Shown: positions 9,766 through 20,642 of the stretch, one piece after another
Layout: each line of letters opens with the position of its first letter
Position numbering within the stretch: the first letter of the stretch is position 1
Assembly (NCBI GenBank): GCA_963691655.1
Contig: OY829326.1
Coordinates: 77,803,235 to 77,867,234 of the forward strand
Direction of reading: 5' to 3'
Length of the DNA stretch: 64,000 nt
DNA from: Toxonevra muliebris
Lineage: Eukaryota > Arthropoda > Insecta > Diptera > Pallopteridae
The notes under the pieces: model-generated
Databases searched by the model: none
What the model was told of the DNA's origin: nothing
Seen by the model: only the letters and a program-made list of their open reading frames with translations
Made by a program: the position numbers and the translations under genes

Positions 9766-11237
9766 TCGTCATGCAATTTCTTGCTTTAAGATAATTATCC
9801 GTATTAGTTCCAAGAATGCTATTTCTGAAAATATTTAAATGGTCAAATTTACGCAAAACCATAAACATATTAAGTGGCATAACTCGAGCGATTTCTAGTT
9901 TGTGAAGTGATATTGTCTAATTAACTATTAGAGTCTCACAAGTTGACAGAAATTTTTTAAGTAGTCTCGAATTTCAAAAATTTTTGAAAAGTTGGCCTCA
10001 AAATCTAGAAAAAAAAATATCAGATGAACATTTAAATTCCTTCCCCTATGCAATATATTGGGCTTTTGATCAAAGCTGTTACAAAAACATTAAAAACATT
10101 CATGAAATTTTTCATTGTACATAAAAAAGATTACAATTTCACTAAAATAGAGTTACTTTCGACCCTTGTATCTCCCCATTGGCAATTCGGATTGGCCCAC
10201 AGATCTAAAGTGGATATATCCTTGGCGTCAAGACAGGATCAGAATTTTATTAAATTCCCCAAATGAAAAAATCTTTTTTGTCCACGTGCTGCCCCATGTG
10301 CACCGTGGTTGCAACACTCGAGCAACATAAATTATTTGGATATTTCGTTAAAGCCTTGAATTTTGACATTATTAACTTCTTTTGATATGAACCTGAAGCA
10401 ATGAGTTTGAAAAATAAGAACAATGAAAAAGATATTGATAGTCAACACGAAAATGGATTTGAGTACGTAGCGGGCTAAGTTATCCAAAAACTTGGCATAA
10501 ATTCGGATAAAGTGCAACAACAGGTTATACGGCCAAGACTCTCAAGGGGGCCTCCCAAACCCAACGCAAATCTTTTTAGAAAAATTTAAAAAAGGATTTT
10601 TAGAAGTTAATGGTAGATATAAAAAAGACTTCAAACTTTCAGAATTTTTATTAACGAATACAGACGAATCGGAAGATGCACATAGATGAGAAAGTAAAAA
10701 ACTATTTTTTAAGTGTAGAATGTTTTTTAGAATAAAGCATTTAAAAAAAATTACATTTATACGGTCCTCTTTGTCAGTTCTAATTTTTTCTGTTCTATTC
10801 TCAAAAATTAAGTTGACCAACAAAAAATAATGTTCTATTCTAAAAAAGTTAACCGCAAAAGTATAAGAAATTCCGCCTTGCAGTAATACCAACTGCAGGA
10901 AAATATTTTAAAGTTTGATGTTTTTTATTCTATTCTAAGGCAAAATTAAGTGAATCCAAGTCAGAATCTAAAAAATTCTGCATTCAATGAGGGCAGAATT
11001 TTTTTTAGAGAAAAGAAAACGCTACTAAACTAAACTAAAGTACAATAAAAAATATAAAAAATTTGATTATAAATTGAAATTCGGATTCCTATTAAAAATT
11101 TTTCCACTAATTATATCTGTGGTCTTTTGACAAAACAACCCCTATCTGCAATCAATTTTTTTTAGTTTAAAAACGAGTTTAAACTAAAAATACTTGAAAT
11201 TTGGAGAAACGTACAGCAAAAGCTTATCCAAGTTAAA
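9766..11237. other. No recognisable gene
   Basis: AT-rich sequence. The 116-codon minus frame at 10542-10892 is Phe/Lys/Asn-rich without domain features and is judged spurious. Confidence 0.5.
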
Positions 11238-11375
11238 AGAGAAGAAGATATAGCTGACGCTGCTATCACCTGTTATAATTTCTTTTCAGTGAAAGTATCT
11301 CACCATTAGTAGCGTTTAGACCATGGCGAAATTATAATAGGTGATAGCAGCGTCAGCTATATCTTCTTCTTCTCT
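11238..11375. mobile_element. 138-bp hairpin MITE
   Basis: Arm 11238-11282 (AGAGAAGAAGATATAGCTGA, then CGCTGCTATCACC) is repeated inverted at 11328-11375 with one substitution and one extra CTT. The loop is 45 bp. It is almost entirely arm, so the transcript or single strand would fold to a near-perfect 45-bp stem. The flanks are A/T-rich and the target duplication is unclear. Confidence 0.85.
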
Positions 11376-11419
11376 AATTTTTTTTATATGAAGATAATCT
11401 TAACTGTCAAAATCTTTGT

Positions 11420-12165
11420 TTTTTTTTTTTTTGTTTTCCATGCATTTGTTCTTGTGCTTTTGACAATTGCGATTTTTAGCAACAACAAAGTAGCGTGTTG
11501 TTATTGTTACGTTGTACTTGTTGTAATGCTGCTACCACCATGTTAAATCCGCCTTGGTTTAGACGGTACATGTGTGACGACATGGTGCGATGGAAAATTA
11601 AAAATTTTTAAAAACCATAGAACTTGTGTTGGACAAGCGGTTGTTTCTGCAGTTTACACAATCAAGCATTGATGTTGTACAACCATGCTGTCACATATGT
11701 TGAACGCTCTAAATGCCCCTGCTGTATGCTTTTGTCGTGTACACGAGAATCATGTTACTTTATTATGTTTTCATGTTGTTTGTTAATTTTGCTTTAAGCA
11801 CTCATTGTAATTATTAATTGTAATGTAAATTGTTTAATAATATCAATAAAATCTAATCTAATATTAAAACAGCGGATCTGTATGCATGCACAGCGCTGCC
11901 GTATTCTGCTACTTCGAAAATATATCTATCTTACTTCGAGAATCCAATGCAACTAGAGATATTTCATTGTGTGAGCCAAGGCGTATCTAACACGATGATA
12001 ACAGCTCTCAACTCTGTCTTCCTCTCAGAACTACCAACGTTTTGTTTATTCTCCATGTATTTGTTCTTGTATTTTGGACATTTTTAAGTCTTTATAGCAA
12101 CAAAGCAATGTGTTGTTATTGTCCAGTTGTAATTGTTACAGTACTGCCACCACCTCTTATAATTC
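11420..12165. repeat. Diverged direct repeat and LINE-like tail
   Basis: 11425-11540 and 12038-12155 share TTTGTTCTTGTGCTTTTG, AGCAACAACAAAG and GTGTTGTTATTGT. The right part of the first unit ends in AATATCAATAAAATCTAATC (11837-11870), which looks like a retroposon 3' end with a poly(A) signal. No ORF survives. Confidence 0.45.
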
Positions 12166-12525
12166 TGGTATGCATTTTTTTTATGTATTTTGTTATACAT
12201 ACATACGCGTTCAACCAATAAGAAGTTTCACATATGTTTATGCATAAGAACACACAGAAACATTTTACATGAAATTTCTAATATATATACACAAATAGAC
12301 AATTAAATTATCATATAATCATTATTGCAAAAAAATTATGCAATTATTATTAAGCATATCTAAGATAAACATCAAAATAGTTTTGATATATTAGGCCCTT
12401 TCTACACAATTAATTAATTATGCCGTGAAGATAAATTGAAATGGAAAGAGTACAATTCATGTTGCTCCGGTTTCAATTTGGCTTCTATCAGCACGTGCAC
12501 ATATAAAAATAAATGCGAAGCTCAC

Positions 12526-12778
12526 CTAGTTGATAAGTTGGTACAGCACCAATTTTTAACTTTTTCGCCCCAATGCATGACTTATCAAAATGACGGCTGC
12601 ATAAGCGAGACGTGGTTTTTATAATATCATATGGAATTTTCAAATTCCGGCACCACGCTTTAAATAGTTCGGGATACTTGTCCGGAAACCGAAATAATAA
12701 GATTCTATCACTATTTTTGCCTGCACAGCCTGCAACAATGCATTCCCATAACTGCCTACGTTTAGAAATTCGCACCAT
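12526..12778 (-). CDS. THAP-domain exon (first coding exon, unidentified gene)
   Basis: The ATG at 12778-12776 opens a complete THAP finger: C13-x4-C18, LFRFP, W42, C60-x2-H63 (CSRHF) and AVPTY at residues 78-82, the diagnostic AVPTIF-type end. Residue 84 plus one base is followed by a strong donor, GTGAGC, at 12525. Downstream exons on the minus strand were not found in the next several kilobases, so either the partner exon is distant or this is a relic. THAP fingers bind DNA. The gene could be a host factor or a P-like transposase exon. It is independent of the THAP ORF at 7837-8727 (different sequence). Confidence 0.68.
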
Positions 12779-13804
12779 TTTTAACACTTTTGAATAAAAC
12801 ACTTTTAGTAAAACAATCACTTTACAGTAGAACTCCGCGACCAATCCAGTGCAATAGTCAATTGAAATATTTGAAATAAATACAAATAGTCTTGTGTTCC
12901 TATGATCATATTCCAATAACTAAAAGTTGGCAATTACATTCACATCGTTGCATAATAAAGTAGTAAGTGCATGGCTAAATTGTTGTTGCTGTTCGGCGAA
13001 CTCATTACAATTCTATGGCTGTGGTTATATTGGGAGTATGATCGGTGTATTGTAATATGCGGCTCTTCACACGGGCGCAAGCATGAACGACTGACTGTCT
13101 GAAAGAAAGAGGTAGAAAAAATAGGTAGTAAGAATGAAATATAAATGTCTGTCTTTTTGTTCCATGATTGTGGAATATCTAAATAAGCATAATTTCGAAA
13201 AAAAAAAAATGTTTCTATCAAGGCCTATTCAAATTCGGTAGCTAAAGGATTAAAGCGTTGGAAGTTGAATCCTCAAGACGCGGCGTAGCCGTTTGCATAT
13301 AAAACTAGCTACCGAAAAGCGTCTTCTACATGTACAGGCATATTTTTTTGGATTTATTAAAAAATCAAAACGATCAAAAGAAATTGTTCGGCGTGGCATA
13401 ATATTCTCCGTAATGAAAGTGTCATATTCTCCGTAATGAAAGTGTCGAGATTCATAATAAACAGTGCCGGTTTTTTTGGGACAAAAAATTAAACGGGAAT
13501 GGAAACTAACGATGACCAGCAGGTATTATTCTTATGCTATTAATTTTATTACCATTGCTGAATATGTCATATGTTTTTAGTATGCATTTTTTGTATTAAA
13601 AAATGTATGTGTCAAAATTGATGTCATACATATTTTAACATTAACGGACTTCATCAAAACGTGTAAAAACGAGCCATTTTACACGAAGGCACCATGTGAC
13701 CAACAGGTAAATCGATTTTTTGACAGCTTAATTCAATTTTTGTTTTAGTGATTATGGTTGATTTTTCAAATTACTTTTGGATTGCAACCATGTGTTGACA
13801 CAAA
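12779..13804. other. No gene; one MITE-end copy
   Basis: 13010-13060 carries GGCTGTGGTTATATTGGGAG plus GATCGGTGTATTG, a solo copy of the terminus of the hAT element at 15878-17179. A short tandem duplication (ATATTCTCCGTAATGAAAGT twice) is at 13400-13445. Confidence 0.55.
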
Positions 13805-15180
13805 GGGCGATGTAACACGATCAATGTTTTGCTGTCAAACAATGCAATTGTTGTTGCTTTGAAAAATAAACACTGAGCAAAAGAGAGGATGAACACATTT
13901 CGAAAAAAACCTGCATCACTTCAAATAAAATGGGGTTGCCGAAGATACACTGTTGCATTTTATGGGAAAATACTAATATTTGATGAAAAATACTAGACTT
14001 TTTACTAACTTATAAATACATTTTTTTTCTTTGCCTCCCTTTGCGTTGTTTGGCTTTTGTTTGTTTGTAAAAATGAGTGCTGTTTAAAAAATTACTTAAT
14101 AATGTTTATAAAAACATGATAATTCAATAGCCAAGTAACAAAATGGCGGAGCTTATTTTAATAGTTCGCAAATTTTAAAAATTCTTTTTCTGCGTTTTTC
14201 ATATATAAATGCAATATTTTTTGTATAATTTGTGGCTATTTCCACCAATATTATTTCATTTTGTCCTTATAATTATTTTCCATCCAATTCCATTCCAATT
14301 GTTGAATTTTCATTCACTCCAAAATACAATTAAATACTTTTGGGTGATGTTACACGGTCAATGTTTTCTATTTTTCCTCTCTTTTCATCGTTTTGTTTGA
14401 TGTCCTGTTACACTATCAGTTTTTTACTGAATGTTATTTTTTAATACTTTTATCTGCAACTATGTTTTTCAAACTAAAAAGTATTTAATTGTATTTTGGA
14501 GTGAGTGAAAGTTCAACAATTGCAATGGAATTGGATGGAAAATAATTATAATGACAATATGTGATAATATTGGTGGAAATAGCCACAAATTATACAAAAA
14601 ATATTGCATTTATATATGAAAAACGCAGAAAAATAATCTTTAAAATTTGCGAACTATTAAATTAAGCTTCGCCACTTTGTTACTTGGCCATTGAATTACC
14701 AGGTTTTTATGTTTTTATACAAATTATTAAGTCAATTTTTAAACAGCACTCATTTTTACAAACAAACAAAAGCCAAACAACGCAAAGGGTGGCGAAGAAA
14801 AAAATGTATTTATAAGTTAGTAAAAAGTCTAGTATTTTTCATAAAATATTAGTATTTTCCAATAAAATGCAACAGTGCATCTTCAGCAACCCCATTTTAT
14901 TTGAAGTGATGCAGGTTTTTTTCGACAGTAAAAAAATTTGAAGTGAAATGTGTTCATCCTCTCTTTTGCTCAGTGTTCATTTTTCAAAGCAACAACAATT
15001 GCATTGTTAAACAGCAAAACATTGATCGTGTAACATCGCCCTTTTAGGTGGAAAAACATATTTGCAGATAAAAGTATTAAAAAAAAAACATTCAGCAAAA
15101 AACTGATAGTGTAACAGGGCATCAAACAAAACGATGAAAAGAGAGTAAAAACAGAAAACATTGACCGTGTAACATCAGCC
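13805..15180 (-). mobile_element. Element E2 (about 676 bp), split by E1
   Basis: The outer ends are GGGCGATGTAACACGATCAA at 13805 and the inverted GGCTGATGTTACACGGTCAA at 15180. Removing 14342-15041 rejoins a copy equivalent to E1 in the opposite direction. AAA flanks both outer ends, consistent with a 3-bp target duplication. GG-starting termini with a 3-bp duplication recall PIF/Harbinger (Tourist-like) MITEs; this is inference. No coding capacity. Confidence 0.75.
14342..15041 (+). mobile_element. Element E1 (700 bp), inserted inside E2 of its own family
   Basis: The terminal inverted repeats are about 25 bp: GGGTGATGTTACACGGTCAA at the left and its inverted form (ACATTGATCGTGTAACATCG then CCC) at the right. 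TTT borders each side. Because E2 lies in the reverse orientation, 13805-14341 and 14482-15041 form inverted arms of about 540 bp, and 14342-14480 pairs with 15042-15180. Confidence 0.8.
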
Positions 15181-15877
15181 AAAGCCGAACGCAGTAAACA
15201 CATTAATGCATTCATTCCTAGTAAAACACAAGAAATGAATAGGAAATATTTCATGTGATTCAGTACGTTTTAGTTTTGGCAGTAGCTATCCGTCGGATAG
15301 ATTCCATTGATCTCGCGACTCAAATTCAGCTCTCTGACCCATTGCCATCGTTCTGTTGCCTTTTGTTGCTGTTTATGGATTAAATAACGACCATTTGCTA
15401 CCAGAGAAAAAAAGTGAAATCAATTTTTGCAATTTCCTTTCGAGCGATTTGACAAAAAAAAATATAAAGCGAAGATATGTCATATCAAAGCGGCGCAGAC
15501 GCGAAGCGTGGATGTATTTCAAATACAATTGATATAAAAAACTAATATTTTTTCCGAAAGTAAGCGGAAAAATTGAAATAATCACATTTTTGGAAGAGAA
15601 CGTTGTTAATAGTAATGTTAGAAACATTTGGAATAAGTGTGGGTTGCTATTTGTATAATATACATATGTACATATTTGGCTGCATAATACATAGTAAAAT
15701 ACATTTTTGACATTCATAGACATAGACAAGTACAAGGGGACGAGGCTTCCGTTATGCAGTTCTTCCCAACATTATTCTTATACCTGTCTTACAAGGCTTT
15801 CCCGTGTTTTAGTAAATGCCCTTAATATAATTTATCAGCATCGTGTTATACACTGTAACTCGGTCTAGGTGATTAAG
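15181..15877. other. No recognisable gene
   Basis: 15260-15370 is slightly GC-richer (GCTATCCGTCGGATAGATTC, CTCGCGACTCAAATTCAGC) without a sustained frame. Confidence 0.4.
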
Positions 15878-17089
15878 CTGTGGTTATATTTGGAGTATGC
15901 TCGATGAACACCATGAAATTGCTGTTGCACCGAACACAAAGAGGGAATCTTTATTCCCTTTCACGCCGAACACGATATGCTCGGTGTATTGTACAACGAG
16001 CACGCCGAGTTTAAAGGGTGGCAAACCAAAACAATATCATTACATACAAAATAGTATTAAACAGAGGACCACATTTTGGCAAAAAGCAACTTCGCAACGA
16101 GCTGAATGTAACCACCTTACTCAAGCACGGGAGAAAATATTTTGTGCTCGCCGAACACCGCTTGTAATTTGTGACAATTGAAATCAATAGTAGAAAAACC
16201 ACGTAAAAGTAAGTTTGCATATTTAATAAATATTAATAAATTAGTAATGAATTTATATATATTAGATTTGGAACTGGAAGAATTTTGGTGTGAAATTTTT
16301 CATTTAAAGAATGCTTTAATAGAAAAAATGCTTTCAAAACTGGAAAAACTTATTGGCGCAATTTTAAGTATTCCACATAGCAGTGCAGAGGCAAATAGAA
16401 TTTTTTCTCAACTGAATCTAATAAAAGACAAAAAACGAAATTGCTTGCTGAATGCAACTGTTAATACAGTAATGGATGGTAAGAAAAAAAAAAAAGAAAA
16501 GAAAATGATGCCTTCAACAAGGTACCTTCGGTTAAGCTGGGTCAAAGTACCATACATAACATTCCACTTTTTTACCCGGTTTTGAGGAGAAGGAAGACAA
16601 GTTTGTTGTAGTTTTTTTTATCATTATTGCTTTTTTTTTTACTATTATTTATTAATATTACTATTAATATTTTTTTATTATTTACTGATACTACCGTTTG
16701 TTTCCAAAGAAGGAATATTTGGTTTTTATATGAATTTATTTTATTTTCATAAATTTTTTAGCTTTAAATATGACTGAAGTTGTAACAAAAAAGCTATGAA
16801 TAAAAAATTGTATTTTTTTCTAATAAAATTTCTATATATTAATGCAACTGTTTGCAATTATCTAAGTAATACTTATTTGAAAACTTGTGAGAAAAATTCC
16901 TCCCCTGAAGCAAAATCCTCCGCTTGAAAGGAAAAATTCCTCCCTTTAAAATTTTCAAAACGACAGCACTGTGTGCAATACACCGAGCATATCGTGTTCG
17001 GTGTGAGAGTGAGTAAAGACTCTTTCTTTGTGTTCGGTGCAACAACAATTTCATGGTGTTCGCCGAGCATACTCGCAATATAACCACAG
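15878..17089 (+). mobile_element. hAT-type element with CTGTGGTTATATT ends and repeated GAACACCGAGCA motifs
   Basis: Left end CTGTGGTTATATTTGGAGTA; right end, inverted, CTGTGGTTATATTGCGAGTA. Inside each end are several copies of GAACACCG / CGGTGTTC and CCGAGCA in both directions (15900-16015 and 16975-17170). The interior carries a hAT transposase tail at 16178-16585. A second right end (17103-17179) repeats the last about 75 bp, suggesting tandem duplication of the terminus. No clean 8-bp target duplication was found. Confidence 0.6.
16178..16585 (+). pseudogene. hAT transposase C-terminal dimerisation fragment
   Basis: The frame contains LEKLIGAILSIPHSSAEANR then IFSQLNLIKDKKRNCLLNAT, the signature of the hAT C-terminal dimerisation domain in the LPHSSA..ER.FS..N.IK...RN.L form. 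Glu is replaced by Asn-Arg spacing (EANRIF keeps E-x-x-R). It then runs into a poly-Lys frame. No BED finger or DDE core remains, so it is a deletion derivative inside the 15878-17089 element. Confidence 0.75.
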
Positions 17090-17184
17090 CCTAAGAGAGA
17101 GAGTCAAGATTCTCACTTTGTGTTCGGTGCAACAACAATTTCATGGTGTTCACCGAGCAATATCTGAACATAACCACAGCTTTA

Positions 17185-18130
17185 GGGTTATTTTACATTA
17201 TCAATGTTTTGCTGTCAATGTTTTTCTGTTTTACTCTCTCTTCAATGTTTTGTTTGATGCCCTGTTACACTAATAGTTTTTTGCTGAATGTTTTTTAATA
17301 CATTTATCTGCAAATATGTTTTATAAACTAAAAAGTATTTAATTCTATTTTGGAGTGAATGAAAATTCAACAATTTAAGATGTTAAATAATTATAATGAC
17401 AATAAGGGATAGACAAATCAGACGGCCGTTTCGATATCCGACCGAGAGATATTGAAACTAGTGGTAGTTCCTTTCAATATTTCTATTCAGTGAAGATATT
17501 TGGAATCAAATCTGTAATACTGGGTTATGATTACAAATATTAGTAGCTTATATAGGATATTGAAAGATTAAGAACTATCACTAAGATCACTGATGAGGAA
17601 TCGTGGCGGATTCCGAAACGGCCGTCTGATTTGCCCGTCTCAATATACATTGTTGTTGTGATAACTACATTTGTTCATTAACCCTGTTTATATATAACTT
17701 TAAATAACGAAATTCATGAACTTAAGTCTTGATTTTGAAAATTGACCTCTAGATTTAATTTCCATAGTCTCCTAAAAACTAATAAGAGATAATGTTGGCG
17801 GAAATAGCAACAAATTATACAAAAAATATTGCATTTATATATGAAAAACGCAGAAAAATAATCTTTAAAATTTGCGAACTATAATATATATATATATAAA
17901 ATAAGCTCCGTCATTTTGTTACTTTGCCATTGAGTTACCATGTTTTTATAAAAATTATTAAGTAATTTTTTAAACAGCACTCAATTTCACAAAAAAAACA
18001 AAAGCCAAACAACGCAAAGGGTGGCAAAGAAAAAATGTATTTATAAGTTAGTAAAAAGTGTAGTATTTTTTATAAAATATTTGTATTTCCAATAAAATGC
18101 AACAGTGTATCTTCATCAACCCTATTTTAT
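17185..18130 (+). mobile_element. Element E3: third copy of the E1/E2 family, interrupted
   Basis: It begins GGGTTATTTTACATTATCAA and follows E1 in the same direction (GATGCCCTGTTACACTAATA, then AACTAAAAAGTATTTAATTC). It is interrupted at 17411-17780 and resumes to about 18130 (CAACAGTGTATCTTCATCAA). The right terminus is missing. Confidence 0.75.
17411..17780. mobile_element. 370-bp insertion in E3 containing a 20-bp inverted repeat
   Basis: Relative to E1, this segment is extra and is flanked by AATAAGGGATA (17401-17411) and AATAAGAGATA (17781-17791), a probable 9-11 bp target duplication with one change. Inside, CAAATCAGACGGCCGTTTCG at 17414-17433 is perfectly inverted at 17614-17633. The inverted repeat has unusually high GC for this region. 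The element class is unknown. Confidence 0.65.
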
Positions 18131-19757
18131 TTAAATGTTTTGTGGTCGTCGAACACCGAGCACCAATATAACTAGGCACTAAAAAAGTTTGAAGTGTATT
18201 TGAATAATTCCTAAAACACAATCAAGCTTTGTGGTTGCGTGCTTTGATATGACATTTATTCGCTTTACACCGTTTTTTGTTTTGCTTCTGCCAAAAAGCT
18301 CGATCGTAGTTTTTCTCAAACACAATATTGCGTACGTTGAGCTTTTTTTTGCCAATTACACTATGCAACAGCCATATTGTGAAGCAGTTTCCGTTGTTAT
18401 ATTCTTATGTACATTGGTCTGCTAAACCAGAAAATCACATTTAAAAACTTTTTTATAGAAGCGTTTTTGAGTTATAGGCTTTCCTACGTTTTTAAATATA
18501 TCTTGAGTTTAAATCATCAATGGGATTGAAAAGGGGGTGTTTCACCTCCCATATGACCTCAATACTCTTTATGAGATATCTCGGGAACTTTATAGAGAGG
18601 TTATCGGTATTATTTATACCGGGTTATAGTGAAGTGTGACTTCTTAATGTAAAGTGGGCGTGGCACTTCCTATACAGGCTGAGTATTCATGACGAGATAT
18701 CTCAAGAACTATTTGCAGTATGGTATATCTCTGAAACCATACATGTATAGGTCCAGTACTGAAATTTTGTTCAATGACCTTTTTTGCACCATTTTTTTAC
18801 TGCTATTTAGGTGTTTTTTTTTGTGATAAAATTACTCATTTTTTTACATTTACACTTTCATTTTTTCTCGGAGAATCTTGGCGATGTAAGTAACGAGCAC
18901 TGCACGGAAGATTCCATCAGTAGATGAAGAGTATGGAACGGCGCACAGTGTAGCGAATGTGGAAACAATTCAAAAAAGTCAAGTTTGAATATTGAGAATA
19001 TTTGAATGCAGTTCAATTATAAATATTTCAATTAGATGAGCTTAAAAAGGATTTTGGAAATTACGTATTGAAAGTCAAGCATTTGCAACAATGCCATTTT
19101 TTCCAGCAAATACTACTTTTGTAGGTTCATTTCTGACGCCTGTAACTTTTTATTTTTGTTTTAAATGTAATGAAACTTTTTCCCAATATTATTTGTACTA
19201 TTCTTTAAGGGCAGTTTTGATGTATTTTCATTTTTCGTTTTGGAGTACCATTGCTTGAAAAATCAACATCTTAAGACACAAAAAAAAAACCCCAAAGTTT
19301 AAAGAGCTTTTAAAAAAATCGTCCAAAAATGTCCTCTCTAATTTTTACTTATTTCTTTGAAGCGATATCTCTACAATAATAAGAAAAAAATTTCAGCTGC
19401 ATATTCAGACGTAATAATCAATTTTCTAGCGGAACTTCGAATGAAAAAGGAGTTTTTTGAAAAATGTGAACACACCAAATTTAAGCGGTATCTGAGTTGT
19501 ACCCCATGTATGTACTTATGCATACATATATAAATATATATATTTTACATAAATAAATATAGTTCCATATGTATATTAGGGCGTACCAATTTTTTTTTTT
19601 TTAAATATTCAGACAAAAATTCTATAGGTATTAGATCTTGATCAAGTATGAAGAAAGTTTGGCAAAAAAATTATCCTTCCCCCGTAAAACTCGTAGCAGT
19701 TTCAAATAAAACGAATAAATTCATGTAGAACAGAAGAAACTTTTATGAATTTTACGG
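18131..19757. other. No gene; dispersed repeat pieces
   Basis: 18150-18180 keeps a GAACACCGAGCACC motif of the hAT family. 18530-18780 (AAGTGGGCGTGGCACTTCC, GAGATATCTCAAGAAC) resembles 35540-35790 and is a diffuse dispersed repeat. 18230-18425 is a Val/Phe-rich open frame without recognisable features. Confidence 0.45.
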
Positions 19758-20061
19758 GGGTGTCTCTTTGGAGGATGCTTTAGAAGCAAGACACAAGGAG
19801 TTTAGAAAGTGCCGATTAGAAAATACAAGAAAAACTTGTAGAGAAGCGTGTAATAGGGGTTTGTTAGTGCAGTCATTACTATCTTCCGCGCCACTTATTT
19901 CTGCTGAACGAATAACTTGCAGTAAAAAGCAAATGAACGAAAAATATATTAGTCAGTTTATTTTCTTAGAACCAGAAAATAGTGGTCAAGATATAGGTTC
20001 AGAAATTGTGCTCTCATCTGATTCGTCGTCAGACTATGAAGGAGGAAATGAAAGCGAATAA
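19758..20061 (+). pseudogene. C-terminal fragment of an unknown insect repeat-encoded protein
   Basis: The frame reads SLEDALEARHKEFRKCRLEN then TRKTCREACNRGLLVQSLLS SAPLISAER, ending in an acidic Ser-rich tail (SSDSSSDYEGGNESE) and TAA. I recall the pattern E.A.EARNK.FR..R..HTRK.SR...LL..SDP.IS from the ends of multicopy arthropod ORFs, but cannot name the family. The upstream sequence lacks a matching frame, so this is a 5'-truncated piece about 100 codons long, open to its stop. Confidence 0.4.
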
Positions 20062-20417
20062 ATTTTAAGCAATTTATTTAATTTTAGTACAAATTATAAG
20101 TTTATATATTTAAAAAACTTTATTAATGAGTGAAATAAAATAGTTTGATAATACCTAATTATTTATGTATATTACATCAATTCAATGAATTATGAAAAAA
20201 TCATAAAATATTGATAATTATTGCAGCTTTAATATATACCGTAAAATACTTTGACTATATTGGAGATGCCACGCCTACTTTTTCGATTTAAATAATTTTT
20301 ATAAATTGTTATCGTACTCCAATTTTCAAGGCATTAGATTGACAATTTTTTACTACAATTTTGAGCCAAAAAACTAATTTAGGCGTTGAAGTTTTAAATA
20401 TAGGTATTTATAAGTTT
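20062..20417. other. No recognisable gene
   Basis: AT-rich 3' flank of the preceding fragment, with AATAAAATAG at 20133-20142. Confidence 0.4.
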
Positions 20418-20642
20418 ATTGACATTTATTAGTGTAACTACAATTTTATTCCAGAAGATCCAAAAGGACTACACTATCATATTATATATCAATTAAAAGA
20501 CCTTGACGATTAGGTTAGCGTCGGAAGTTTTTTAAAATTCGCTCATTGAACAAATCATTGCATTCATCGTTGAAAAAATCATTGCTTAAGCGGCAATAAA
20601 TAAATGAGAGAGAGAAGACATGAGTAACGGCATCTCAGAATT

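Noticed and set aside
10542..10892. 116-codon minus-strand frame
   Set aside because: Composition is that expected from AT-rich non-coding DNA (Phe, Lys, Asn, Ile) and no motif is recognisable.
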